This document shows, in pieces, positions 8,567 to 16,210 of a stretch of DNA of 34,221 nt (the stretch's first letter is position 1; the number at the start of each line of letters is the position of its first letter). A program made the translations under genes and the position numbers. The stretch lies in contig JAOUMR010000029.1 of assembly GCA_029881435.1 (NCBI GenBank), positions 1 to 34,221 on the forward strand. Reading direction: 5' to 3'. The notes beneath the pieces are model-generated. The model had not been told where the DNA came from and searched no databases. It saw only the letters and a program-made list of their open reading frames with translations. Source of the DNA: Nitrospira sp. (lineage in GTDB: Bacteria; Nitrospirota; Nitrospiria; Nitrospirales; Nitrospiraceae).

Positions 8567-9085
8567 ATGGCTGTTCCTATCGTTTCCTTTATTGGTCGTT
8601 CGAACAGTGGGAAGACGACCTTGATCGAACGCGTGATTCCGGAGCTGGTCAAGGCCGGATACCGTGTTGCGACGGTCAAGCATGCAGGGCATGGCTTCGA
8701 TCTTGATACGGAAGGAAAGGATAGTTGGCGTCATAAGCGCGCCGGCGCCAGCAGTGTCGTGATCGTCTCGAAGGGGAGCCTTGCCTTGTTTGCCGATGTC
8801 TCGGAACAGCTCAAGGTAGAAGAGGTTCGCGATCGTTTCTTGGATAGCTCCTACGATCTCATCATTGCCGAAGGGTGGAAGAGCGAGGGGTATCCAAAAA
8901 TCATCATTGTCCGTGATCAATTGGGTGAAATCGCATACTCTTCCGACGGCCTTCTGGCGGTCGTCTCCGATACGGTGGTCGATCTCCCGGTGCCTGTGCT
9001 CCATATGGATGATGTGGGCGGTGTTGCTGCACTATTGATTACGCAGTTTCCTCTCAGACGACGGGAGCATGAGCTGGACGTCTAA
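8567..9085 (+). CDS. mobB: Molybdopterin-guanine dinucleotide biosynthesis adaptor MobB
   Basis: This 172-residue P-loop GTP-binding protein has Walker A GRSNSGKTTL near its start (residues 9-18), the typical VKHAGHGFDLDTEGKDSWRH segment after it, and the IIAEGWKSEGYPKI motif (about 105-118) diagnostic of MobB. It assists MobA in making the guanine dinucleotide form of molybdenum cofactor used by DMSO-reductase-family enzymes such as nitrate reductase or nitrite oxidoreductase. No strong ribosome site precedes its ATG. Its 3' end overlaps the start of the cytochrome gene by 17 bases. Confidence 0.94.
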   Translation: MAVPIVSFIGRSNSGKTTLIERVIPELVKAGYRVATVKHAGHGFDLDTEGKDSWRHKRAGASSVVIVSKGSLALFADVSEQLKVEEVRDRFLDSSYDLIIAEGWKSEGYPKIIIVRDQLGEIAYSSDGLLAVVSDTVVDLPVPVLHMDDVGGVAALLITQFPLRRREHELDV

Positions 9086-9779
9086 GGCCACCTTTGCGTT
9101 GAGCCTCGTTGTAGGAGGTCTGGTCCTCGTTGGGGTCGCAACTCCATTCACCGATCAGCCAAAATTCTGCGCCGGATGCCACACCATCGCGCCTTCCTAT
9201 GAGAGCTGGGCCAAGTCCTCCCATAAAGAGGTGAGTTGTGTTGCCTGTCATGTACGACCTGGACTCGAAGGATGGTTACACGACAAGGTCTTGGCAGGAG
9301 CCAAAGACACGGCCATCTATCTATTGGGAACCCCGACGGATGCGCACAATCTCAAGACAAGCGTGAACTCAGAGGTCTGCCTCAGTTGCCATCGTCACAT
9401 CCTCCGTGTTTCAGAAATAGCGTCGCGCGACCTTCCAGCGCCAGTTCGAGAAGTGGGACTGATCATGAACCATCGCCGACACATGCAGGCCTTTAAGTCT
9501 CGCGGGCAAGGTGAAGGGTGTACCACCTGTCATGCTGGCGTGGTGCATGATGCACCCATCAAGGGCTATCCTGTCGTCATTCCGCGGGGCCATCTGTCCG
9601 CCGACAGCAAACCGTGGTATCCGATCCATCCCGAGGGATCGTATCTTCGTGATCGAGCCCTCCGTGACTGTTTCAGCTGTCACGATGGAAAGAGCCAGCA
9701 TGACGGTAACATACTGGATCAGAAATGCGAGACCTGCCATGTCCCAGAAAAAATCAGCGGCGCCTTACTATTCAACTAG
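9069..9779 (+). CDS. Membrane-anchored six-haem c-type cytochrome (NapC/NirT-like N-terminus)
   Basis: In 236 residues there are six C-x-x-C-H haem sites, with first cysteines at about 34, 57, 104, 151, 201 and 220. An uncleaved N-terminal hydrophobic segment (about 7-25) should anchor it in the membrane with the haems in the periplasm. The first two motifs (FCAGCHTIAPSYESWAKSSH, then SCVACH) resemble the quinol-interacting start of NapC/NirT/NrfH proteins, which normally bind four haems; the two extra C-terminal sites and an extra His-rich stretch make this one different. It overlaps mobB by 17 bases and is followed by ABC-transporter genes. Likely role: electron transfer between the quinone pool and periplasmic carriers; partner unknown. 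Confidence 0.85.
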   Translation: MSWTSKATFALSLVVGGLVLVGVATPFTDQPKFCAGCHTIAPSYESWAKSSHKEVSCVACHVRPGLEGWLHDKVLAGAKDTAIYLLGTPTDAHNLKTSVNSEVCLSCHRHILRVSEIASRDLPAPVREVGLIMNHRRHMQAFKSRGQGEGCTTCHAGVVHDAPIKGYPVVIPRGHLSADSKPWYPIHPEGSYLRDRALRDCFSCHDGKSQHDGNILDQKCETCHVPEKISGALLFN

Positions 9780-9800
9780 TTGATCGGAGTGACGGATCGG

Positions 9801-10535
9801 ATGGCAAGTCCCGTTCTGAAGGTGTCGCAGCTGACAAAGCGGTTCGGAAGTTTCGCTGCGGTGGATGAGGTCTCTTTTGAGATTCGACCGGGTGAAATCT
9901 TGGGGCTATTGGGGCCGAACGGTGCCGGAAAGACCACGACAATCCAGATGCTACTCGGGGTGGTGACGCCTACCTCAGGCTCGATCGAAGCGTTTGGCTT
10001 AGACCTGTCGACCCACCGTGAAGCAGTTCTGCAACAAGTCAATTTTTCATCGACCTATATCGCTATGCCGCAAGCTCTGACCGTCGAGGAGAATCTATGG
10101 GTCGTGGCCAGGCTCTATGGCCTGAGCGATATCGCGCGTCGGGTGAATGATGTCGTCAAGAAGCTCGAGATGGATGAATTCCGACAGAAGGTCACCCGCA
10201 AATTATCATCAGGGCAGATGACCCGATTAACATTGGCAAAGGCCTTTCTTACCGAGCCTCGTCTTCTCTTTCTCGATGAGCCGACGGCCAGTTTGGATCC
10301 CGACATCGCCTACAAAATACGGTCTTTGCTGAAAGAAGAGCGAGGATCATCGGGGTTGAGTATCCTGTACACCTCACACAACATGCGGGAGATGGAAGAA
10401 ATGTCGGATCGTATCATTTTCCTTCAACGTGGACGTCTCGTGGCTGAAGGGACGGCCCAAGCCATCGTGGCACGATTCGGCAAAGCAGACCTGGAGGAAG
10501 TGTTCGTGAATCTCGCACGGGAGTTGCCATCATGA
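9801..10535 (+). CDS. ABC-2-type transporter ATP-binding protein
   Basis: This 244-residue ABC ATPase has Walker A GPNGAGKTT (about 42-50), the signature LSSGQMTRL and Walker B LLFLDEPTASLD. I chose the ATG at 9801 because the product then begins with MASPVLKVSQLTKRF, the normal family start; a weak GGAG lies 11 bases upstream. It should power the permease two genes downstream, and the three genes overlap by 4 bases at each junction (ATGA), forming one unit. The substrate is not evident. Similar ATPases serve drug, haem or copper-related (NosF-like) exporters. Confidence 0.93.
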   Translation: MASPVLKVSQLTKRFGSFAAVDEVSFEIRPGEILGLLGPNGAGKTTTIQMLLGVVTPTSGSIEAFGLDLSTHREAVLQQVNFSSTYIAMPQALTVEENLWVVARLYGLSDIARRVNDVVKKLEMDEFRQKVTRKLSSGQMTRLTLAKAFLTEPRLLFLDEPTASLDPDIAYKIRSLLKEERGSSGLSILYTSHNMREMEEMSDRIIFLQRGRLVAEGTAQAIVARFGKADLEEVFVNLARELPS

Positions 10536-10942
10536 CGGAGGCTCTCGTGGACTTTGGTGCGGGATTCCTCACCGGGGGGCTTGCTGTCAGCACGGGCTGG
10601 GGGCTCTTCTGGTTTACGATCGGGTTGATCGGCTGGAACCGTCGCACCTGTGCGTGGGGAATAGTAATGAAAGGACTTGCAGGAGGTGTTGTGCCGTTAT
10701 CCCTGGTACTAGGCCTATTGTGGTGGCGCGGCGGAAGCGGGTATGACGGGTTATGGTTTGTCAGTGGATTAGTCGGAGTGCCGGCTCTTCTGGCGATACT
10801 CTCATTGCGACCGATGCCAGATGGAAAAACAGCGGGTACACATCTTCTCGAAGGGGTCCGATTGCTCATGGCGGATCTCCTGGGAACTCACCAAGGCTGT
10901 GGCGGCTGCGACCATGCGCACGACCATAAAACCTGTCAATGA
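10532..10942 (+). CDS. Small membrane protein with Cys/His-rich tail inside ABC operon
   Basis: This 136-residue protein has about three hydrophobic segments (roughly 8-32, 45-64 and 72-92) and a C-terminal tail CGGCDHAHDHKTC (about 123-135) that looks like a soft-metal binding site. No family is recognised. It overlaps the ABC ATPase upstream and the permease downstream by 4 bases each, so it is almost certainly made with them in fixed ratio. The tail suggests metal sensing or hand-over to the transporter, which is an inference. Confidence 0.8.
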   Translation: MTEALVDFGAGFLTGGLAVSTGWGLFWFTIGLIGWNRRTCAWGIVMKGLAGGVVPLSLVLGLLWWRGGSGYDGLWFVSGLVGVPALLAILSLRPMPDGKTAGTHLLEGVRLLMADLLGTHQGCGGCDHAHDHKTCQ

Positions 10943-11730
10943 AACTGCATCGCGTCGTAGCACTCATCCTCAGGCATCTCTATCTGTACCGGAGAAGCTT
11001 GCCGCGGATCATGGAAATTTTTTACTGGCCATTCTTAGATCTCGTGATCTGGGGATTTATCACGCTCTATCTTGCCCGATACCAGAGCGAGGTCCCCGGG
11101 TTCGTCACCTTTTTCCTCGGAGCCCTAATTCTCTGGGATGTGTTGTTCCGCTCTCAGCAGGGCATCACCATTGCCTTTCTCGAGGAACTCTGGGCGCGCA
11201 ACCTGATGAACCTCTTCGCCAGTCCGTTGAAGCCGAGTGAATTTTTGGCCGCCACGATGGCGATGAGTGTGATGAAGGTGGCAGTCGTCTCGATCGTCCT
11301 GGCTGGGTGCGCGCTGGTTTTCTACTCCTACAACGTGCTCATCATAGGATTGTGGCTCATCCCGTTCGTGCTCAATCTTGTGGTTTCTGGCTGGATCATC
11401 GGCGTGTTTACGACCTCACTGATAATGCGATTCGGGCAAGAGGCTGAAGTGCTAGCCTGGAGTATGGTGTTTTTATTCCAGCCCATCTCATGCGTGTTTT
11501 ATCCTATGGATGTGCTGCCCCAGTGGCTCAAGGCGATCGCTTGGGCGAACCCGGCCGCGCACATCTTTGAAGGCATGCGGATGGTCTTGACCTCCGGGGA
11601 GGCCCCGTTGTCGAATCTTGTTTGGGCCGTCGGACTCAATGGTGCGTTGTTGGTCGGCGTTGTTCTATGGTTTTACCGGACGATCGCATACTGTAAAGAC
11701 CAAGGGTTACTGGTTCGAGTAGGGGAGTAA
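10939..11730 (+). CDS. ABC-2-type transporter permease
   Basis: This 263-residue integral membrane protein has six predicted hydrophobic segments. It carries the ABC-2 features: an amphipathic start followed by a first helix (IMEIFYWPFLDLVIWGFIT), an LFASPLKPSEFL cytoplasmic loop, and the late motif QPISCVFYPMDVLPQWL with IAWANPAAHIFEGMR, typical of the ABC-2 permease family. It partners the ATPase encoded two genes upstream. The transported compound is unknown; the neighbouring multihaem cytochrome and the metal-binding-like middle protein hint at envelope redox or metal biology. Confidence 0.92.
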   Translation: MKLHRVVALILRHLYLYRRSLPRIMEIFYWPFLDLVIWGFITLYLARYQSEVPGFVTFFLGALILWDVLFRSQQGITIAFLEELWARNLMNLFASPLKPSEFLAATMAMSVMKVAVVSIVLAGCALVFYSYNVLIIGLWLIPFVLNLVVSGWIIGVFTTSLIMRFGQEAEVLAWSMVFLFQPISCVFYPMDVLPQWLKAIAWANPAAHIFEGMRMVLTSGEAPLSNLVWAVGLNGALLVGVVLWFYRTIAYCKDQGLLVRVGE

Positions 11731-11732
11731 GG

Positions 11733-11761
11733 TTGTAATCCCAAAAGCCCTGTGCTAGTGT
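11733..11761 (+). promoter_or_regulatory. Possible promoter of the RNA-binding protein transcript
   Basis: TTGTAA at 11733-11738 and TAGTGT at 11756-11761 are separated by 17 bases, an acceptable sigma-70-type arrangement. It lies directly after the ABC permease stop and about 20 bases before the structured leader. This is a sequence match only. Confidence 0.35.
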
Positions 11762-11782
11762 GGCGAGGACTCGTATCGCCGG

Positions 11783-11820
11783 GGGCCTCTGCGGTGCAGA
11801 GTGTCTATCAGAGGAGGCCC
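11783..11820 (+). promoter_or_regulatory. Leader hairpin that can hide a Shine-Dalgarno site
   Basis: GGGCCTCT (11783-11790) can pair with GGAGGCCC (11813-11820), seven Watson-Crick pairs plus one G-U. This buries the GAGGAGG ribosome site of the short leader ORF that starts at 11824. A competing perfect hairpin, CTCTGC/GCAGAG with a GGT loop (11787-11801), uses part of the same left arm and would weaken that pairing. Such alternative folds are the hallmark of RNA switches or thermosensors. The pairing is visible in the sequence; the regulatory role is inferred. Confidence 0.5.
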
Positions 11821-11823
11821 ACA

Positions 11824-11943
11824 ATGTCGATGTTGCCTTGTCCGGGAATTTTGTCGGAAGTCAGACCTAAGTCGCTGCAGCGATCGCGTCTTCGGCCCGC
11901 TCCTTCCCCGTTCCTCGTGCTCAAGACAATGTCATTATCTTAA
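11824..11943 (+). CDS. Leader ORF upstream of the RRM protein
   Basis: ATG 11824 is preceded by a strong GAGGAGG site with 6-base spacing and opens 39 codons (start MSMLPCPGILSEV, end LVLKTMSLS). The TAA stop falls directly against the AAGGAGGA ribosome site of the downstream RNA-binding protein gene, so ribosomes leaving this ORF would sit on that site. The peptide itself is unremarkable and basic, so the act of translation is probably what matters, if the ORF is used at all. It has no relatives that I recognise. Confidence 0.45.
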   Translation: MSMLPCPGILSEVRPKSLQRSRLRPAPSPFLVLKTMSLS

Positions 11944-11956
11944 AGGAGGAACCCCG

Positions 11957-12292
11957 ATGGGTTCGAAGATCTATGTCGGTGGGTTGCCGTATTCGGCGAC
12001 CGAGCAGCAATTGAGTGACTTATTCGCAGCCCATGGCGCAGTGGCCTCGGCGCGAATCATTACGGACAAATTCACCGGCCAATCCCGAGGATTCGGCTTT
12101 GTGGAAATGTCCTCGGATCCCGAAGCTCAAGCTGCGATTACGGCCCTCAACGGTTCGGAGATGGGTGGCCGGACTCTTACAGTCAATGAAGCACGGCCGC
12201 AAGAACCGCGCACGGGTGGAGGCGGTGGTCGTGGTGGATTCGGTGGAGGCGGTGGTCGCAGCGGAGGTGGTGGCAAGCGCGACCGCTGGTAG
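11957..12292 (+). CDS. Glycine-rich RRM RNA-binding protein
   Basis: This protein has 111 residues from ATG 11957, which has an AAGGAGGA site 6 bases upstream. A single RRM fills residues 3-78: RNP2 KIYVGGLPY and RNP1 RGFGFVEM are both intact. The C-terminus is a Gly/Arg tail (GGGGGRGGFGGG, ending KRDRW). These short RRM proteins are the bacterial counterparts of cold-inducible and cyanobacterial Rbp proteins and act as RNA chaperones or localisation factors. The structured 5' leader with its own ORF suggests post-transcriptional control. A strong terminator follows, so the gene is probably transcribed alone. Confidence 0.95.
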   Translation: MGSKIYVGGLPYSATEQQLSDLFAAHGAVASARIITDKFTGQSRGFGFVEMSSDPEAQAAITALNGSEMGGRTLTVNEARPQEPRTGGGGGRGGFGGGGGRSGGGGKRDRW

Positions 12293-12316
12293 TTGACCAG
12301 TTGCATGCGTAGAATG

Positions 12317-12353
12317 GAGGGGGTGCCACGCGGATGGCACCCCCTCTTTTTTT
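12317..12353 (+). terminator. Strong intrinsic terminator after the RRM gene
   Basis: GAGGGGGTGCCA and TGGCACCCCCTC form a perfect 12-bp stem with a six-base loop, followed at once by seven T residues. This is a textbook rho-independent terminator on the plus strand. Confidence 0.95.
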
Positions 12354-12359
12354 GGAGCT

Positions 12360-12388
12360 GCGTAGGGAGTCATTATGACTCCCTACGC
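12360..12388. repeat. Perfect 13-bp inverted repeat before the oxygenase gene
   Basis: GCGTAGGGAGTCA, a TTA loop and TGACTCCCTACGC form a perfect 13-bp inverted repeat. It begins 7 bases after the T-run of the preceding terminator and ends 16 bases before the next start codon. There is no T-run on either side, so it is not a second standard terminator. It may be an operator or a 5'-end RNA hairpin. Confidence 0.8.
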
Positions 12389-12404
12389 ACGATGGTAGTC
12401 GAGC

Positions 12405-13067
12405 ATGAGTCTTGAGGAATCAACCATAGGACCGGGCGATCTGTCTTCAGTTTCCTTGCAGAACAGGCCGGTACTCGTGGTGGAAAACTTTTGGTCTGCT
12501 GAAGAGCGCCAGTTCTTTCGCGCAGGGATGAACCAGGCTGCCTGGAAGAGTCTCTCCGATCTAGAGAATGTTCGAGAAGATTTCCCCAACTCAGGCAACT
12601 GGGCAAAGGCTGAAATCGGATCGGTAGAAGGGGAGCATTTTCTCTCGCGGTTACAGCTTCCGTGTATTCAAATGTACATCGAATCCTTCCCCAATATCAT
12701 TGGGCGCCATGTAGGGTTTAGCTACTATTCCTATTCAGCCGGTGATTGTCTCTTGACGCATGATGATACGGACCAGGGACGGCCCATCGTGGGCCGCCGC
12801 GCGCTGCAACGCCGAATCGCAATCGTCACGTATCTCCATGATGAATGGCAGCCTGATTGGGGTGGAGAATTAGTCATCTACACCAAGCGGACAGATCGGT
12901 CTGTGGATTCTATCGACCTTGTGCCGACGCATTGCATTGAACCTCGTCCAGGAACACTCGTCATGTTTACGGTGCCTCGCTATCACCGGATCTGTCGTGT
13001 CGATCTCACGGCGGGACAGCATCGTCGGTTGTCGATCGCCGGATGGTTCATGACTGAGCACGCGTAG
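12405..13067 (+). CDS. 2-oxoglutarate/Fe(II)-dependent oxygenase
   Basis: This 220-residue double-stranded beta-helix protein resembles the prolyl-4-hydroxylase/SM-20/Tpa1 superfamily. The iron-binding facial triad is visible as His119-x-Asp121 (LLTHDDTDQG) and His194 (VPRYHRI), with the 2-oxoglutarate-binding Arg207/208 in QHRRLSIAGWF and the typical DWGGELVIYT strand (about 151-160). Relatives hydroxylate proline or other side chains in proteins, including ribosomal and translation factors; the substrate here is unknown. The gene sits directly after the RRM protein gene but behind its terminator, with a perfect inverted repeat in the short gap, so it is probably regulated separately. Confidence 0.85.
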   Translation: MSLEESTIGPGDLSSVSLQNRPVLVVENFWSAEERQFFRAGMNQAAWKSLSDLENVREDFPNSGNWAKAEIGSVEGEHFLSRLQLPCIQMYIESFPNIIGRHVGFSYYSYSAGDCLLTHDDTDQGRPIVGRRALQRRIAIVTYLHDEWQPDWGGELVIYTKRTDRSVDSIDLVPTHCIEPRPGTLVMFTVPRYHRICRVDLTAGQHRRLSIAGWFMTEHA

Positions 13068-13156
13068 GAATCAAAGGGGCAGGATGAGTGCATGGACGGC
13101 GGCAGAACCCACCAGTTCTCGTTGAACCGAACCCTCAACTGCAGTTCTTTGGATGT

Positions 13157-13663
13157 TCAGCCGAACCAGTCGGTATCGTTGGCTGCGCGTGCTTGTGGTT
13201 CTACAGCCAGAGTCGGCGCCGGCTGTGCGAGTACGGTTTGCACGAGGGCAATGAGGCGGTCACGCTCGAACGGCTTTGCCAAAAATGGGAGTGTTCCCCG
13301 CTTGATCCCATGGCTGGTAAGTTCCTTATCAGGATTCCCCGACATTAAAATTATGCGGAGACCACTCCGGATCATGGTTGCGCGAACTGCCAGTTCATGA
13401 CCGTTGACGTGCGGGAATTGGTTGGAGGTTGAGGCGAGCTGAAAACCCGGTGGAGGTAAGACTAGGTCTGTAAGCAGGACGTCGATGGGTCCTTCATGCT
13501 GCGTGCAGATCTTGAGCGCGTCTGAACTGCCTTCGGCTTCAAGCATGGTAAAACCTGCTCCTTCAAGAAGAGCTTTGCAGAGCCTGATGATCGGGAGTTC
13601 GTCGTCGACGACCAAGATGGTCGACGATGCCTCTGATGATCGACTCCCCTGATGTCCCTCCAT
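13157..13663 (-). CDS. Single-domain response regulator with a loop insertion
   Basis: This 168-residue CheY-like receiver has a GGAGG ribosome site 8 bases before its ATG. The phosphorylation site is complete: Asp20/Asp21 (LVVDDELP), Asp66 (LLTDLVLP), Ser108 (ILMSGNP) and Lys130 (LAKPF). About 16 extra residues (71-87) follow the phosphorylated Asp strand, where most receivers go straight from DLVLP to the x-N-G-x-E-L-A helix. There is no output domain, and the last 25 residues are an Ala/Pro-rich tail. No sensor kinase lies next to it. The neighbouring efflux operon on the same strand, about 85 bases upstream, may share transcription. Confidence 0.88.
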   Translation of the reverse strand: MEGHQGSRSSEASSTILVVDDELPIIRLCKALLEGAGFTMLEAEGSSDALKICTQHEGPIDVLLTDLVLPPPGFQLASTSNQFPHVNGHELAVRATMIRSGLRIILMSGNPDKELTSHGIKRGTLPFLAKPFERDRLIALVQTVLAQPAPTLAVEPQARAANDTDWFG

Positions 13664-13748
13664 GTCTGCGTCCTCCAGCTCCCATCATAGAGGTGAATAC
13701 GGTACAGGGCGAGGAAAACGCCTATTTCTGCACGTCGTCCAACCGAAG

Positions 13749-15203
13749 TCAGGTCGTAGGCTCTTTCTGGGCCGGGTCCCAACCCCCACCAAGTGCCTTG
13801 AACAGGCTGACCATCTCAGTGAGGCGAGCCCGTTCGGTGAGGACCAGCTGGGTTTCAGCCGACAACACCGTCCGTTGCGCATCCAAGACCTCAAAATAGT
13901 TGACCATACCCTCGCGATAGCGGATCTGCGCCAATCGTACGGCCTCCTGTGCCGCACTGAGTTGTGCGCGTTGATGGGTGAGCTGTTCGCCTCGCGCGTT
14001 CAGAGAAGTCAGGAGGTCGGCGACTTCTCGGAAGGCGAGTAAAATGGTCTGCCGGTAGTGCTCCAGCATCTGCTGATAGTGAGATTCTGCCTGGTCAAGG
14101 CGGGCAAGGTTCGTTCCTCCCTGAAAGATAGGCAGGGTGACAGATGGGCCGATGCTATAGTTCAAGCTGTTCCCCGTAAACCAATTGGCGAAGTCCGCAC
14201 TCTGCAGTCCGCCTTGCCCCGTAATCGTGAGTGTGGGGAAGAAATATGCGCGCGCTTGGCCGATACGGGCGTGGGAGGACATGAGCGTAGCTTCAGCTTC
14301 GAGTATATCCGGGCGCCGTTCGAGAAGCTCAGAAGGAAGCCCTATCGGGATATCCGGTTGCACGATCACGCTCCGAAGGGGTTGGCTGGCTAGATTCAGT
14401 GATCCAGGTCCTATCCCAGTTAACACTTCAAGGTGATGTAATTCGATGGCACGCAGTCGCGTGAGATCCGGCAGAACCCCAGCCGATTCAGCGACTAAGA
14501 CGTCAGCGCGTGTGACATCCAGCTCCGACGCTAAGCCGACCGAAGACCGTTTCTGGACAATCTCTAGTGATTCCTGACGGACAGCCAAGGTGCGCGCGGC
14601 GATGTCGAGTTGCTCATCCAGTTCTCGAAGGCGAAAATAAGACTGCCCCACATCGCTGATCAACGAGAGCGCAACTGCTCGAGCGTCCTGTTCGATGGCC
14701 CTCGTTTCAGCCTGCGCAGCTTCACGGCCCCGTCTGATACGACCCCAGAAATCGACTTCCCAGCGAAGGTCCATCGCACCATTCCACAGGTCAAAGGTGG
14801 TTCCAGGCGTCGCAAACACTTGAGGCCCTGGTTTCTGTCCCGTTGCCAGTCCTAAACCGGCCAAGGTATTTTTCGATACGGCGATGTTCGTGTAGCTGCT
14901 GGATAAATTCAGCTGGGGGAAAAGCCCGGCGGTAGCCGACATAACGGAGGCGCGGCCCTCAAGTATTCGAGCGAGCGCTTCTTTCACGGTGTGATTGTGT
15001 TGCAGCGCTTGTTCGATGAGATCCGTGAGTTCCTCATTCTGAAACGTCTTCCACCAGGCCGCTTCTGGTCCATGATCCGACGAAACTGCGGTAGGAACAG
15101 AAGAAAGCTTGGCCCAGCCATCCGGTGTGTCGACCGGGGGCCGTTGGTACTCTTTCCCCTGCACACAGGAGCAGAGGATCACCCCTGCCAAGATGATTCC
15201 CAT
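13749..15203 (-). CDS. TolC-family outer-membrane efflux lipoprotein (NodT/OprM-like)
   Basis: This protein has 484 residues from ATG 15203, chosen over the GTG at 15224 because AGGAG lies about 6 bases upstream. It starts with a lipoprotein signal ending LCSCVQG. Two outer-membrane efflux repeats follow, with the coiled alpha-barrel regions and the typical RRPDILEAEATLMSSHARIGQARAYF-like segment (split here as RRPDILEAEA and IGQARAYFFPTL). It forms the outer-membrane exit duct of a tripartite efflux system whose membrane-fusion protein, ATPase and permease are encoded just upstream in the same operon. It is the last gene of the operon before the response regulator. Confidence 0.93.
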   Translation of the reverse strand: MGIILAGVILCSCVQGKEYQRPPVDTPDGWAKLSSVPTAVSSDHGPEAAWWKTFQNEELTDLIEQALQHNHTVKEALARILEGRASVMSATAGLFPQLNLSSSYTNIAVSKNTLAGLGLATGQKPGPQVFATPGTTFDLWNGAMDLRWEVDFWGRIRRGREAAQAETRAIEQDARAVALSLISDVGQSYFRLRELDEQLDIAARTLAVRQESLEIVQKRSSVGLASELDVTRADVLVAESAGVLPDLTRLRAIELHHLEVLTGIGPGSLNLASQPLRSVIVQPDIPIGLPSELLERRPDILEAEATLMSSHARIGQARAYFFPTLTITGQGGLQSADFANWFTGNSLNYSIGPSVTLPIFQGGTNLARLDQAESHYQQMLEHYRQTILLAFREVADLLTSLNARGEQLTHQRAQLSAAQEAVRLAQIRYREGMVNYFEVLDAQRTVLSAETQLVLTERARLTEMVSLFKALGGGWDPAQKEPTT

Positions 15204-15220
15204 GGAAGCTCCTGTACGGC

Positions 15221-16210
15221 TCACGATCGATCTTCTCCCGTACGCAATGTGGAGGGTTGTTCTCGATTGGACAGGCTTGCGGCTTGTCGGTCAATGAACA
15301 CATCGACCTGCTGCCCGGCATAGACTGGAAAGGACGGGCGGTCAAAACGATAGATGATTTGAAGCACCCGTGTATCAACGCGCTCGGTATTGTCACCCGT
15401 CAACGACTTCTTAGGCACGACAAAAGGCTCGATGCGGACGAAGCGGAGCGGGATTTTCTGTCCTCCCATTGACCTGATCGAGGCGACTCCCCGTGCATCA
15501 GGTGTGACAAGAGGAGCGTTGACCTCATCGACATCGGCACGAACTTGTAGCTGCTCAGTTTCACCCAAGAGGATCAGTGGCTCAGCGGGGTTCAGCGTGG
15601 CATATTCTCCGGCCCGCACATTGACCTGGAGTATGGTTCCGCGCCTCGGCGCACGTACCGTCAGACGCTCCAACAGAAGCGACACCTCGTCGCGCTGTGC
15701 GACGGCCTGCTTGAGGTTCGCGTCGAGACGTTGTGAACTGCGCTTCGCCATTTCTAGGGCATACCATGTCCGCTTCACGTCATCTTCGCTCACGGCTCGT
15801 TCATCGTGAACCGATTTGAGGCGGCGGAATTGTGTGTCAAGATCACCAATCCGGTACTGCTGCTCGTCGATTTGAGCACGTATCGGAGGAATAGCGGCTC
15901 CCCGAGTCAAGAGTTGGGCTCGCAGGTCTCGATCATCGAGCTGGAAGAGTGGCGCCTGCTCATCGACCTGATCACCGACTGTGACAAACATCTTGATAAT
16001 CAAACCGGCGACGGGGGGCGCGATGCGGACGTTTTCGTTCACGGCTTCGATGATGCCGGAGGCCGCAACGGTTTGCTGGTATGGAGAACGAGGCGGTTCT
16101 GAGATCGGCTGGGGCATGGGGTCCTTCTGGTTCGCACCTATTAGCACCCATGCTGCGAATCCCACACCTGCTAGCGCCAGCCAGACACTCAATCGTTTCA
16201 GGACGATCAT
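15221..16210 (-). CDS. HlyD/MacA-type membrane-fusion protein
   Basis: This is a 329-residue periplasmic adaptor. It has one N-terminal membrane anchor (about 6-24), a lipoyl/barrel-sandwich half-motif (GIIEAVNENVRIAPPVAGLI), an alpha-hairpin (about 105-185) and the return half (LTVRAPRRGTILQVNVRAGEY). It bridges the ABC pump and the TolC-like duct. Its ATG overlaps the stop of the ABC ATPase gene by 4 bases, and its stop lies 17 bases before the chosen TolC start. The domain order matches DevB/MacA-like adaptors of ABC-type exporters. Confidence 0.92.
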   Translation of the reverse strand: MIVLKRLSVWLALAGVGFAAWVLIGANQKDPMPQPISEPPRSPYQQTVAASGIIEAVNENVRIAPPVAGLIIKMFVTVGDQVDEQAPLFQLDDRDLRAQLLTRGAAIPPIRAQIDEQQYRIGDLDTQFRRLKSVHDERAVSEDDVKRTWYALEMAKRSSQRLDANLKQAVAQRDEVSLLLERLTVRAPRRGTILQVNVRAGEYATLNPAEPLILLGETEQLQVRADVDEVNAPLVTPDARGVASIRSMGGQKIPLRFVRIEPFVVPKKSLTGDNTERVDTRVLQIIYRFDRPSFPVYAGQQVDVFIDRQAASLSNREQPSTLRTGEDRS

